From: Deltaproteobacteria bacterium
Lineage (GTDB): Bacteria > Lernaellota > Lernaellaia > JACKCT01
Direction: 5' to 3'
Length of the DNA stretch: 42,199 nucleotides
Assembly: GCA_020845895.1 (NCBI GenBank)
Contig: JADLEX010000073.1
Location: forward strand, 1-42,199
In this document: positions 27,038 to 36,107 of the stretch, one piece after another
How the letters are laid out: the number at the start of each line of letters is the position of its first letter
Position numbering within the stretch: the stretch's first letter is position 1
Program-made: the position numbers and the translations under genes
The notes under the pieces: generated by a model
Database searches by the model: none
Told to the model about the DNA's origin: nothing
The model's input: only the letters and a program-made list of their open reading frames with translations

Positions 27038-28630
27038 TCACGACTCTCTCACGCGGATCGCGTACTCCCCGCTGACCTCCACGTCGATCCGCCAGCCGCC
27101 GTCCACGCGAATGGGCGTGACCACGCCGATGCCCGTGCCCGTCACGGTCGGCGATGTGTCGATGTCCGACGGCATCCACAAATCCGCGACGCCGGGCGCG
27201 TCGGTCGTCCCCTCGACGAGCAGGTCGCCGTCGCACGGCGTGGCTTCGAGGCGCGTGAGACGTCCCGGCGCGGCGCGAGGATAGGCGCGGTTCAGGCATT
27301 CGCGGATGGGAAATCGCGCGTTGCCGCAAGCGGCCTGTTGCTGTTCGATCCATCCGGGGGTGGGCGGCCACATGACGTTGTGTGGGTCGCCGCACTCCTG
27401 CTCCCACTGCCACCACGCGCCGCCGGAGTGCCGATACGAATCTTCGAGCGCGGCGAACCTTCGCATCCAGTCGTCGGCTTCCGCGTCGCCGCCGAAGTGG
27501 TTGTACTCGCCGTACCACAGCGGCGCGCCGTAGAGGCGGCCCACCAGATCGAACAGGAGGAATCCGAACTCCAGCGAGAGCGGGTTGAAGATTTCCATGT
27601 ACTGGTGAACGGCCCACGCCGCGTTGTCGATTCGCGGGACGAACGCCGAGGGGATGCCGTCGACGACCGGTTCGAAGAAGAGGATGTGTCCCGCCGTGCC
27701 CGCCTCCTGCTCGGCCGCGCGAATCGCCGCTTCGGCGTCGAGGTAATACTGGCTCAGACCCTGGTACGTGGCGAGGACGTCGGAGCCCCGACCCGGCTCG
27801 TTGATCAAATCGTAACCCGCCACGCGCGAATCGCCGGCGAATTCGGTCGCGATCGTCGCCCACAGATCGACGAGCTCGTCGCGAATGCCGTCGGTGTTGT
27901 CGTAGAAATGATCCCACGCGCGGATCACGGCGGGGCTCTCCTCGCGTCGTCCGGGCGTGCAGGTGGGTTCGCCGTCGGTGATCGTCGCCCACTCGGGCGC
28001 GCCATCCCACCCGCGCTGATGGCTCGTACCGGGCGGGCAGACCTCTTCCGCGGGCGTGAAGACGAACTTCGACCACGCGTCCTGATGCATGTCGATCACG
28101 ACGTACAAGCCGCGCTCCCCGGCGTCGTCCACGGCGGTGCGCACGCGCGCAAGGTAGTCTTCGTCAAACGCGTCGCGTTCCGGCTCCCACGCGGACCACG
28201 TGGTGACGAGACGCACGACGTTGTGGCCGAGGGCTGCGACGTCGTCCCAGTCCTCGTCACTCAGTTCCGCCACGGTAGGAAGCGTGGGATCGGTCTCGAA
28301 GTAGTCGCCCAGGTGGTTGAAGTTCACGCCGCGCAGGAGTACCTCGCGGCCGAGATCGTCCGCGATATGGGCTGCCGGACCGGTCACGGCGCGCAGACGC
28401 GGAGGATCCTCGTGCGTCGCGGAATCGTCATCGCCATCGTCGTCGGGAAGCGGCGGCCACGTGTCGTCGTCCGCGTCGTCGTCAATCGCGTCGTCGTCGC
28501 CCGTGTCGTCGTCGATGGCATCGTCGTCATCCGGCGACGTCGAGTCCCCATCGCCGGATGATCCGCACCCGACGAACAACCACACGCCCAGGACGGCGAA
28601 CACGAAACCGCGTAAGAAGTGACCGGTCAT
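27038..28630 (-). CDS. GH5-family glycoside hydrolase lipoprotein (endoglycoceramidase-like)
   Basis: A 530-residue surface lipoprotein. The signal peptide ends in the lipobox LFVGC, and an Asp-rich DDDD/DDDT spacer follows (about 28-70). The catalytic domain has LRGVNFNHLGDY, VIDMHQDAWS, the acid/base Glu at about 278 in YDLINEPG, and the nucleophile Glu at about 375 in LWYGEYNHFG. The NEP/GEY pattern and the HQDAWS motif fit the endoglycoceramidase-like branch of GH5. The last 80 residues look like a beta-sandwich. The substrate could be a glycolipid or glucan; sequence alone does not say. The ATG at 28630 is preferred, but a GTG at 28642 is possible. A single gene, transcribed away from the TPR gene. 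Confidence 0.82.
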   Translation of the reverse strand: MTGHFLRGFVFAVLGVWLFVGCGSSGDGDSTSPDDDDAIDDDTGDDDAIDDDADDDTWPPLPDDDGDDDSATHEDPPRLRAVTGPAAHIADDLGREVLLRGVNFNHLGDYFETDPTLPTVAELSDEDWDDVAALGHNVVRLVTTWSAWEPERDAFDEDYLARVRTAVDDAGERGLYVVIDMHQDAWSKFVFTPAEEVCPPGTSHQRGWDGAPEWATITDGEPTCTPGRREESPAVIRAWDHFYDNTDGIRDELVDLWATIATEFAGDSRVAGYDLINEPGRGSDVLATYQGLSQYYLDAEAAIRAAEQEAGTAGHILFFEPVVDGIPSAFVPRIDNAAWAVHQYMEIFNPLSLEFGFLLFDLVGRLYGAPLWYGEYNHFGGDAEADDWMRRFAALEDSYRHSGGAWWQWEQECGDPHNVMWPPTPGWIEQQQAACGNARFPIRECLNRAYPRAAPGRLTRLEATPCDGDLLVEGTTDAPGVADLWMPSDIDTSPTVTGTGIGVVTPIRVDGGWRIDVEVSGEYAIRVRES

Positions 28631-28826
28631 CGCGGGAGTCACCCCTCAAGTGAATGACGACCGTTCCATCATTGGCGATGCGTGCCGCCGGTGCAAGAAT
28701 CCGTCGGGCGCGACGCGAATCTTCCATGCGCGACGCCGCGTTTCGTGGTAAACGGGGAGATGGGAATCGGGACGTCTTCGCGACGATCCCAATGGCTTGG
28801 ATTTCGCGATTGCGGGGGAGCGGCTC

Positions 28827-30416
28827 ATGACCGGTGATTCGAAGGGCGTCCAGGCGTCGCTCGACCGGGGCGCCCTGGAGGAAGGGCGGCGTTCGATCCT
28901 TGCTCGGATCGCCAAGCTCGAGGAGCGTCGCTCCACGGCGAAGCCGGAGATCCTCGACAAGCTGCTGGCGGAACAGAAATCCAAGCTCGCGGATGTGGAC
29001 CGGCAACTCGCCGCCGCCCCGCGCACACCCGCTCCGACTCCCGCACCGACTCCCGCTCCTGCACCCACGCCCGTTCCGACGCCCGTTCACGCTCCCGCTC
29101 CAACTCCCGTTCCCACTCCAACTCCCCCGCCCGCTCCCGTTCCACGGGTCGAATTGCCCGAGACGGCACCCGCGCCGGAGCCTGAACCGGAGCCCGAACC
29201 GATTGGCGAACAGCCGCGTCCGTGGGATGTTTCCTTTGGGTCGCGTTTCGACGACGAATTTCCTCCCAAGAAATTTCCGTGGGCGCTCGTCGTCGCGGGA
29301 GCGGTCGTGCTCGCCGTATTGGCACTTGGGTACGCCTACATCACAAAAGCCGGCGTTTCCCCGGCACCCAGCGCGCCGCCCCCGGTCGCGGCGGCGTCGC
29401 CAACGCCTTCTCCGACGCCTACGCCGACACCGCCGCCGGTTGATCATCTGGCGAAGGGGACGGAGCTTTGGTGGACCCGCGGTCCCGAGAAGGCGGCCGA
29501 GGCGTTGGTCGAACTCCGCGTTGCGGCGAGTGCGTCGCCGCCATCCGCGGAGGCCGAGGCTCGCATCGCGGAAATCGAGTTGCTGCTCGCCGCGCAGACC
29601 GGGCGCGACCGCGAGGCCATTGCGAAGGCTTGCGAAGCGGCCGAGCGGCACTTCGCCGCGCCGTCACCGCCGGCGTCCGCCGGTCGTGCCAGGGCGACTT
29701 GCGAATACGCGCGAAAGCGATACGGCCCGGCGCTCGCCGCGGCGACCGCGATCCTGTCCGTGTCCGGCGACGCTCCGCCCGACGCCGAGACGCACCTTCT
29801 GATCGGCCGAATCCATCAAGCGAATCGCCAGGGAGACAAGGCGCTGGCGTCGTACGAAAAAGCCGCGTCGCTCGGCCCGCGCTTGTTCGAAGCCCGGCAT
29901 CTCGCGGCCGAGGTTCGCGCCGCGCGTCGCGACTTCAAGGGAGCGATCGAGGCTCAAACGGCGGCGCTGGCGATCGCCCCGCAAAGCGAAATCGCCGCGA
30001 AGAAACTCGCTGAGTACAAGGCCGCGCTGAAGCCGGGCGAGGACGAAGAGGACACGACGAACGAGGACGCCTTCACGCAGTATTATCAAACGGCTGTCCG
30101 AATGCGGAATGAGGGCCGATTCGCCGAGGCCGCCGCGCAACTCGATCAGGCGATCGCCCTACGTCCCAACGCGTCGCTGCTGCTGACCAAGGCGCGGTGG
30201 GTGGCGGACACCGACCCGACCGGCGCGCTCGAGGCCGCCAAACGCGCTTCGGCGGCGGGCAGCGACGAAGCGTGGTACTGGATCGGTGCGTTGGAGCAAC
30301 GCGCGGGACGCACGGGAAACGCCATCGCGGCGTACGAGGCCTACCTCGCCCGCAACCCCGGCGGGTCATACGCGGCCGAGGCGCAAAACGCGCTCTCGAA
30401 GCTCAAGGGGCCCTGA
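28827..30416 (+). CDS. TPR protein with Pro-rich linkers and one membrane helix
   Basis: A 529-residue protein. Residues 1-65 are a coiled coil (ARIAKLEERRS, LAEQKSKLADVDRQL). A Pro-rich linker of PTPAP repeats follows (about 66-135). A single membrane helix lies at about 162-182 (ALVVAGAVVLAVLAL), and a second Pro/Thr-rich linker after it. From about 215 to the end it is Ala-rich helical with TPR-like units (LLIGRIHQANRQGDKALASYEKA; MRNEGRFAEAAAQLDQAIALRPN). There is no signal peptide. So the N-terminus is probably cytosolic and the TPR part periplasmic. The start at 28827 follows GGGGGAG; a TTG ten codons earlier is less likely. Partner unknown. Confidence 0.82.
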   Translation: MTGDSKGVQASLDRGALEEGRRSILARIAKLEERRSTAKPEILDKLLAEQKSKLADVDRQLAAAPRTPAPTPAPTPAPAPTPVPTPVHAPAPTPVPTPTPPPAPVPRVELPETAPAPEPEPEPEPIGEQPRPWDVSFGSRFDDEFPPKKFPWALVVAGAVVLAVLALGYAYITKAGVSPAPSAPPPVAAASPTPSPTPTPTPPPVDHLAKGTELWWTRGPEKAAEALVELRVAASASPPSAEAEARIAEIELLLAAQTGRDREAIAKACEAAERHFAAPSPPASAGRARATCEYARKRYGPALAAATAILSVSGDAPPDAETHLLIGRIHQANRQGDKALASYEKAASLGPRLFEARHLAAEVRAARRDFKGAIEAQTAALAIAPQSEIAAKKLAEYKAALKPGEDEEDTTNEDAFTQYYQTAVRMRNEGRFAEAAAQLDQAIALRPNASLLLTKARWVADTDPTGALEAAKRASAAGSDEAWYWIGALEQRAGRTGNAIAAYEAYLARNPGGSYAAEAQNALSKLKGP

Positions 30417-30690
30417 ACGATCGGATATTCACACGTGCGGAATCGATCCGCGCGTTCGCACATCGCCAGTGACGGGGAGCGATCATTCGGTCGTCTCGCC
30501 GAAAGCTTGACGACGCGGAAAAACACGACGTGACAACGGCGCCGTCCGAATTTAAGATCGGGATCGTCCAGAAACGTTCGAATTATTCGGGCAGACTTAA
30601 CGGCAGGCCCGATGCTGAGCTCGGCGACATGCGTGTCGCCCGGACGAACGTGACCGCGCGCGCATGATTCACAGAACAGGGGGAATCGAA

Positions 30691-30879
30691 ATGAAGAACG
30701 TGGAAATGAGCCGGGACGGCGACATCCTGACGATCAAGGTCGACCTGAGCCGGGAGTTCGGACCTTCCGCTTCCGGAAAGACGATCATGATCGCGACCAC
30801 GGAAGGCAATGTGTCCATACCGGACGACGATGAGAAAAAGATCGGTCTCAACATCTACAAGAAGAAACCGACGACCTGA
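30691..30879 (+). CDS. Small conserved protein of unknown function
   Basis: A 62-residue protein. Residues about 8-20 form a strand (DGDILTIKVDL). EFGPSASGKTIMIATTEGNV and KIGLNIYKKK follow. The GPSASGKTIMIA...G...IGLN.Y pattern looks like a small conserved family I have seen in Deltaproteobacteria, with no known role. The SASGKT string is too short and misplaced to be a P-loop. The ATG at 30691 follows GGGGGA at 6 nt; an ATG nine codons earlier lacks a good site. The 274-nt gap before it holds one tight hairpin, GGCGACA-TGCG-TGTCGCC (30623-30640). Confidence 0.65.
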   Translation: MKNVEMSRDGDILTIKVDLSREFGPSASGKTIMIATTEGNVSIPDDDEKKIGLNIYKKKPTT

Positions 30880-30890
30880 CGCGCTCTGAT

Positions 30891-30912
30891 GCGAGATCTT
30901 CCTCGATCTCGC
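30891..30912. terminator. Inverted repeat between convergent genes, possible terminator
   Basis: GCGAGATC-TTCCTC-GATCTCGC is a perfect 8-bp stem with a 6-nt loop. It lies between the stops of the small protein (30879) and the sigma-54 activator (30982). It has no T-run, so intrinsic termination is uncertain. Confidence 0.4.
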
Positions 30913-30981
30913 CGGCAGCGTGCGAACAACCCGCGACTCGAAGCAGCATGACCGGACGAAATTCCGGGAAGACGGTGGCTC

Positions 30982-32637
30982 CTACGCATCCGATCGATCG
31001 CCCCGTTTCCCGCCGATGGCGCCGTAACTTTTGAGTTTGCGGTAAAGCGTCGCCGATCCGATGCCGAGTTGCTCGGCGCTGCGCGTTTGGTTGCCGCCGT
31101 TCCGATCGAGAACGGACAGGATATATTCTTTTTCGACGTCTTCGAGCGACTTCACCTCGCCCGATTTCGCCGGGATCGCAATCGCCTGTCGGACTTCTTC
31201 GGGGAGATCGTCGAGTTCCGTACGCTTGACGCGCCCCAGTGCGACCGCGCGTTCCATGGCGTTTTCCAGTTCACGGACATTGCCCGGCCAGTCGTAACGC
31301 AGGAGCTGATCCGCCACACGCGGCGAAAGACTGGAGATCGGGCGTTTGAGTCGAAGGGCCGCCTCGGCCTGCAGGACGCGGGCGAGCGGGAGGATATCGT
31401 CCCGCCGATCGCGAAGAGCGGGCATGTGCAACTCCACGACGTTCAGCCGGTAATAGAGGTCCTTGCGAAAGCGGCCCGACGCGATGTCCTCGATCAGTTC
31501 GCGGTTCGTCGCGGCGATGACGCGGACGTTGATGGCCCGGGATTGGTTTTCCCCGACGCGGCGGATCTCGCGCTCCTGCAATGCGCGCAGGAGTTTGATC
31601 TGCATTGCCGGCGAGACCTCGCCGATTTCGTCGAGCAGCAGCGTCCCGCCATTCGCGGCCTCGAAGAGCCCCGGGCGGTTTTGCACCGCGCCCGTGAACG
31701 CCCCTCGCGCGTGTCCAAACAGCTCGCTCTCCAAAAGCGTTTCGGTGATCGCACCGCAGTTAACCGCGATGAACGGTCCGCGCGCGCGCGCGGATTGGTC
31801 ATGCACAAACCGCGCGATGCGCTCTTTGCCCGTCCCGCTCTCTCCCGTGATGAGCAGCGTGGTGTCCACCTTGGCGACCCGCTGGGCGAGATCGATCAGG
31901 CGTCGCATGGCGGTGCTCTTCGAGACCATTCCGAGCGGTTCATCGACTTCGCTCGCGACGCGGGCGAGCACGCGCGTCCTCTCCTGCAGCTTGTGTTCAA
32001 CTTCCTTGAGTGTCTCGGTGATCTGGTGAAGCGAGACGTCGAGCCAGCCGTTCAGGTTTTCGAGACGAAAGAAATGCAGCTCTTCCGCGCGATCGTCGCC
32101 CCACTCTTCGCGGGTTCGGCCCAGCAGGTGACACGCCGCGTCGCCCCGGCCGATGCAACGCTCTTCCAGGACGTAGATGTCCTGGCCCAATGTCCGACTC
32201 AGGTACCCGCTGGTCAGGCCGCAGATCGTCCAGCAGACGGGGGACTCGCTGCGTCCCAGGTGGGCGATGTGCTGCTCCGCCTCGTACGAACTCAACAGCG
32301 TTCGACCTGCTTTCGAAAGTGGATCGGCGTTATCGGGATCGAACCGGAACATCCCCGCCAGCATGTGGATGTGACCGCCGGCCATCCGTTGGTCCTCGTC
32401 ACTGTCCCACTTGTAATGAGCCTGCATCGCCTCGGCCATCCGCCACCCGTGAATGTAGCCGAATCGGGTGAGGAATCCCCGGGCGGTCGCGAGACCGAAA
32501 TGTTCGATGAGGTCCTTGCGCAGACTCCCGATCGCGGTCGTGTCGATGATGAGCGCGCGCTGACCCGCGAAGAGGATCGTTCCGCTCTCGGCGTCGTACT
32601 CCACCAATTCCTGAATATTCAGGTCGTCGATTCGCAT
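30982..32637 (-). CDS. Sigma-54-dependent activator with XylR_N and V4R sensor domains
   Basis: A 551-residue enhancer-binding protein of the XylR/DmpR type. An N-terminal XylR_N domain (about 1-95; YIHGWRMAEAM) is followed by V4R (about 100-185; CWTICGLTSGYLS, CIGRGDAACHLLG) and a linker helix. The sigma-54 AAA+ domain (about 235-460) has Walker A GESGTGKE near 265, GAFTGA near 312 and LLLDEIGEV. A C-terminal Fis-type helix-turn-helix (NQTRSAEQLGIGSATLYRKL) ends it. XylR_N/V4R domains bind small hydrophobic, often aromatic, ligands and de-repress the ATPase. No -24/-12 promoter or catabolic genes were found beside it, so its targets lie elsewhere. GAGGG precedes the ATG. Confidence 0.94.
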   Translation of the reverse strand: MRIDDLNIQELVEYDAESGTILFAGQRALIIDTTAIGSLRKDLIEHFGLATARGFLTRFGYIHGWRMAEAMQAHYKWDSDEDQRMAGGHIHMLAGMFRFDPDNADPLSKAGRTLLSSYEAEQHIAHLGRSESPVCWTICGLTSGYLSRTLGQDIYVLEERCIGRGDAACHLLGRTREEWGDDRAEELHFFRLENLNGWLDVSLHQITETLKEVEHKLQERTRVLARVASEVDEPLGMVSKSTAMRRLIDLAQRVAKVDTTLLITGESGTGKERIARFVHDQSARARGPFIAVNCGAITETLLESELFGHARGAFTGAVQNRPGLFEAANGGTLLLDEIGEVSPAMQIKLLRALQEREIRRVGENQSRAINVRVIAATNRELIEDIASGRFRKDLYYRLNVVELHMPALRDRRDDILPLARVLQAEAALRLKRPISSLSPRVADQLLRYDWPGNVRELENAMERAVALGRVKRTELDDLPEEVRQAIAIPAKSGEVKSLEDVEKEYILSVLDRNGGNQTRSAEQLGIGSATLYRKLKSYGAIGGKRGDRSDA

Positions 32638-32975
32638 GGCATTCCCTCATTTTGATGGATGGTCTGCCCATTTGATCGTTTCAGCAAGCATTTTTTCGCC
32701 GGGTTCGCCCGGAGCCCTCGTCGGGCGGTCTGCTTCCGAAGAATTCGAGGTCATCCATCCTCATCGGCACCACGTGATCGAAGACGCCGACGCATGTCCG
32801 CGGCGAGCCGTTGCACCCCCGTAATGATCGACGTCGGATCAATTTGATGCGCCCCGCCGGTCGTTGTTTCGGAACGCGATTTCTCAAAGGGCCGTGAATC
32901 CCGGCACTTCCACGACGGCGCGAGCCGGGCACGAGACGTGCACACGCCAACGCCGACCCACAAAAGGAGCGTTTC
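32638..32975. other. Divergent intergenic region without a gene
   Basis: 338 nt between the divergent sigma-54 activator and the Asp-repeat lipoprotein. The right end holds AAAGGAG, the ribosome-binding site of the lipoprotein. I looked for sigma-54 (GG-N10-GC) and sigma-70 pairs and found nothing convincing on either strand. No small gene is supported. Confidence 0.5.
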
Positions 32976-34595
32976 ATGAGACACTTTTTCAGGTTCGGAT
33001 TTCTGATGTTTCTCGCAACGGCGCTTTTCGCCTTGCCCGCCTGCACGGATGACAGCCAGGACGATGCCGAGGACGCGATCGAGGATGCCCTCGGGCTCGA
33101 AGTTGAATTCAACAGCGACGATCTGGGCGTATCGACGCCGGACGGCTGGAATTTCCTCTTCGCGGTGAAGCTGGAAGGCGACGACGTCAATCTCGTGGTC
33201 GACGACTTCAAGATCGATCTGACGCTGCTCGACGAGATCGACGGGATCGACCTGTCCGAAATTGACCACATGATCGCGATGGCGCGGGTGGACGGACTAT
33301 CCGGATTCGGCAAGCGCCTCCGCTACGCCAACAAAATGATCATCAAGGACAACATCCTGCGTCTGGACAACAAGGCCATCAGTCTGCTCGGCGATTCGAT
33401 CGGCCCTTCGGGCGAAGGATGGTACGCGATCTACTACGCCGATGTGCAAAACGGCTACATCCGTGGAACCGTGGAATGCAACGGCGATCCGATCGAGGGC
33501 GCCCCGGCGGTTGTGACCGCGGGCGGATTTTTCACGTATTCGGCCAGTGACGGCGCCTGGGCCCTGCCCACGCTCGCCGGCCTGCCCGGGGTCGTGACCG
33601 TGTCCAGCGATGAGTGCGTTTGCGCGTCGGCCGTCCCGGTCACCGACACCAACAAGAACCCCAATCCCAAGTCGGATGACCCGGATGACACCCCCAAGTG
33701 CGAGACCTTCCCCGACGACACGCCGACCATCGACGCCGAAATCTGCGTCTGCTGTCCGCCGCTCCCGGCTGACGATGACACCGCTGACGACGATACCGCT
33801 GACGACGATACCGCTGACGACGATACCGCCGACGACGATACCGCCGATGACGACACCACCGACGACGACACGGCCGATGACGACACGGCCGACGACGACA
33901 CGGCCGATGACGACACGTCTGACGACGACGACTCGGGCGGTATCGATTTCGAAAATGGATCGCTCGACGGTTGGCAGGTCACTTCGGACTGCGCGATCTA
34001 CGGCATCAGCGGCGATGCACACGGCGCCCCGTTCCCCGGCGGCTCCGAGGCCAACTACCTCTACGCTTCGTCCGGCGGCAACATGGTTCCGAGTTGCACC
34101 ATGACCCTCACGACCGTGGTCCCGGATGGAATGTCGGAACTGGAAATCAGTTACGACTTCATCAGTCAGGAGTACGAGGAATGGGTCGGCAGCGTGTATA
34201 ATGACATCTTCACGGTCATCGTTCAGGGTTCGCCCGAATACCTGGTCAACCGTACCGTGAACAACGTGGCTCTGGTCAACGATTGGTCGGAGATCGCGGC
34301 CGACTCTGCCGCGGCGACCATCGCCCAGATCGCGTCGTCGGTCGACGCCCAGTACAATCCGTCGGGCTCCTCGCCGCACAGCAACGGCCCGTACCAGTTC
34401 GACGGCCATCTCGTCTGGGGCGGCTCGGGCGATACCACGCCCCGCGGCCTGCCCGAGAACGACAACCTCGGTCGCACCGCCACGGTCGCGCTCCCCACGG
34501 ACATGTCCACGATCACCATCATCGTCACCATCTCCGACGTCGGCGACAAAATCTATGACTCCGTCGGCGCTATCGACTACCTCATGTTCAAATAG
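32976..34595 (+). CDS. Secreted lipoprotein with long ADDDT tandem-repeat linker
   Basis: A 539-residue lipoprotein. The signal peptide ends in FALPAC (Cys near 23). The N-terminal domain (about 35-265) is beta-rich and acidic, with several Cys toward its end (SSDECVCASAV, ICVCCPP). A linker of about ten ADDDT units follows (about 268-322). The C-terminal domain (about 325-539) begins FENGSLDGWQV and has GGSEANYLYASSGG, SYDFISQEYEEWVGSVYNDIF and IDYLMF. This is a carbohydrate-binding or adhesin-like beta-sandwich pattern seen in many secreted bacterial proteins. The AAAGGAG ribosome-binding site supports the ATG. Function unknown. The repeat linker probably holds the two domains apart. Confidence 0.82.
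   Translation: MRHFFRFGFLMFLATALFALPACTDDSQDDAEDAIEDALGLEVEFNSDDLGVSTPDGWNFLFAVKLEGDDVNLVVDDFKIDLTLLDEIDGIDLSEIDHMIAMARVDGLSGFGKRLRYANKMIIKDNILRLDNKAISLLGDSIGPSGEGWYAIYYADVQNGYIRGTVECNGDPIEGAPAVVTAGGFFTYSASDGAWALPTLAGLPGVVTVSSDECVCASAVPVTDTNKNPNPKSDDPDDTPKCETFPDDTPTIDAEICVCCPPLPADDDTADDDTADDDTADDDTADDDTADDDTTDDDTADDDTADDDTADDDTSDDDDSGGIDFENGSLDGWQVTSDCAIYGISGDAHGAPFPGGSEANYLYASSGGNMVPSCTMTLTTVVPDGMSELEISYDFISQEYEEWVGSVYNDIFTVIVQGSPEYLVNRTVNNVALVNDWSEIAADSAAATIAQIASSVDAQYNPSGSSPHSNGPYQFDGHLVWGGSGDTTPRGLPENDNLGRTATVALPTDMSTITIIVTISDVGDKIYDSVGAIDYLMFK
33774..33930 (+). repeat. 15-bp tandem repeat coding ADDDT units
   Basis: About ten head-to-tail copies of a 15-bp unit (consensus GCTGACGACGATACC, with synonymous drift to GCCGATGACGACACG toward the 3' end). 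It encodes the ADDDT linker. The first copies are nearly identical and the later ones vary mostly at third positions, which suggests recent duplication at one end. Confidence 0.85.
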
Positions 34596-35061
34596 ATCCA
34601 CCCGCCGGAAAAAAATGGGGTGTTCGCCAAAGTCCGTGGATACCTCGTTCCTCGGCCAATTGCGGCAGTCGCTTCGAGGAATGACGGGCCGAATTGTTTG
34701 CAAGCAAATCGACGTATTTTCAAAGACTTCCCAAATCTTCTTTCGAGGCTTTCATCGCGGTTCGACCTCTGCGTTTCTTCCTCGAAAACCAGGGCGGAGC
34801 CCTCTAGCCACTGACTTCGACGAAGAACCCGAATTTAGCGGAGGGTGCGCGTCAAATCAACGACGAGGAGGAACCAGGAGCGGCCGGTCTATTCGGCACC
34901 CCGTTGACTTCCCCCGGCCATTCCGCAACAACGCCGCTGCCGCCTCGGCGATGGTCGCCGCTAACCGTTTCGTGACGGCTCTCGCTTGGGTCGTGCGGGC
35001 GATTGTGTAGAATACCACCGTTTTTTCGGGCGCGTGTGCGCCGTGGGCAAAGGATGGGGCG
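34596..35061 (+). other. Non-coding region before the haem operon
   Basis: 466 nt without a credible gene. The composition is less GC-rich than the neighbours in the first 250 nt. A predicted promoter lies at 34986-35013 and a small hairpin, GGCGC-GTGT-GCGCC, near 35030-35043 in the hemE leader. No intrinsic terminator for the upstream lipoprotein gene is evident. Confidence 0.5.
34986..35013 (+). promoter_or_regulatory. Predicted haem operon promoter
   Basis: TTGGGT (34986-34991), a 16-nt spacer, then TAGAAT (35008-35013). The -10 matches at 5 of 6 and the -35 at 4 of 6 or fewer. It would give a leader of about 40 nt before the hemE ATG, which contains a short GC hairpin. Moderate support only. 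Confidence 0.45.
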
Positions 35062-36090
35062 ATGAACTGTCGGGAGCGCTTTTTGGCGGCGTGCAGGTGC
35101 GAGCCGGTGGACCGACCGCCCGTGTGGGTGATGCGTCAGGCCGGTCGTTATCTGCCGGAGTACCGCGAGCACCGCGCGGCGCACGAGTTTTTGGACGTCT
35201 GCCACACGCCGTCGCTCGCGGCGGACGTGACGATGATGCCGCTCGATCGCTTCCCCGAACTCGACGCGGGCATCATCTTCTCGGACATCCTCGTGGTGCC
35301 CGAGGCGATGGGCATCGCCGTGAGCTACCCCAAGGGCGGGCCGCAGATGGACCCGATCATCCGCACAGTGGCCGATCTCGACCGCGTGCGCGATCCCGAC
35401 ATCGACACCGACATGGGTTACGTCGGTGCGGCGATCGCCGAGGTCAAGCGGCGCGTGGGGCCCGACAAACCCATCCTCGGATTTTCCGGCGCGCCGTTCA
35501 CGCTCGCGTGCTACATGACGCAGTCGGAAAAGGGCGACCGGGGCCACGGCGCGCGGATGCTGATGCAGCGCGACCCGGATCTGCTCGAGGCGCTCATCGA
35601 CCGGCTCACGCCCGTCGTCATCGAATACCTGCGCATGCAGATCACGCACGGCGCGGACGCGGTGCAGCTCTTCGACACGTGGGCGGGCGAACTTTCCCCG
35701 GGGGATTACGACCGCTTTTGCGCGCGCTCGCACCGGCACATCTTCGAAGGGCTCGCCGATTTCGACGTGCCGCGCATCCTGTTCGTCAACGGCGCGGCGC
35801 CGTATCTGGAGCGCATGGCCGAGTCGGGCGCCGAGGTGCTGGGCATCGACTGGCGCGTCGATCCGGCGCAGGCTCGGTCGCGGATCGGCGAAGGCATCGC
35901 GCTGCAGGGCAATCTCGATCCGCTGGCGCTCTACGGTCCGCCGGCGCGCGTCGCGATCGAGGTGCTGCGCATGCACGAGCAATTCGGCCCGCGCGGGCAC
36001 ATCTTCAACCTCGGTCACGGCGTGCTGCCCGACACGCCGGTCGAGGGCGTCGCGGCGTTTGTTGAAACCGTCGCGCAATTAGGCGCCTGA
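35062..36090 (+). CDS. hemE: Uroporphyrinogen III decarboxylase
   Basis: A 342-residue cytosolic enzyme that removes four carboxyl groups from uroporphyrinogen III to give coproporphyrinogen III. Family motifs: PPVWVMRQAGRYLPEYR near the N-terminus, IIFSDILVVPEAMG with the conserved Asp near 74, GFSGAPFTLACYM, QLFDTWAGELSP, and FNLGHGVLPDTPVE near the end. The length is typical. AAAGGA precedes the ATG. First gene of a tight hemE-hemN-hemH-hemY operon, with 17 nt between it and hemN. Confidence 0.97.
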   Translation: MNCRERFLAACRCEPVDRPPVWVMRQAGRYLPEYREHRAAHEFLDVCHTPSLAADVTMMPLDRFPELDAGIIFSDILVVPEAMGIAVSYPKGGPQMDPIIRTVADLDRVRDPDIDTDMGYVGAAIAEVKRRVGPDKPILGFSGAPFTLACYMTQSEKGDRGHGARMLMQRDPDLLEALIDRLTPVVIEYLRMQITHGADAVQLFDTWAGELSPGDYDRFCARSHRHIFEGLADFDVPRILFVNGAAPYLERMAESGAEVLGIDWRVDPAQARSRIGEGIALQGNLDPLALYGPPARVAIEVLRMHEQFGPRGHIFNLGHGVLPDTPVEGVAAFVETVAQLGA

Positions 36091-36107
36091 ACGTGCGGAG
36101 CAGAACG

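Noticed and set aside
31069-32655. A 528-residue plus-strand open frame
   Set aside because: It is the shadow of the sigma-54 activator, whose domains are unmistakable on the minus strand.
33774-33930. CRISPR-like array
   Set aside because: The 15-bp units are contiguous, have no spacers and are in frame inside a coding sequence.
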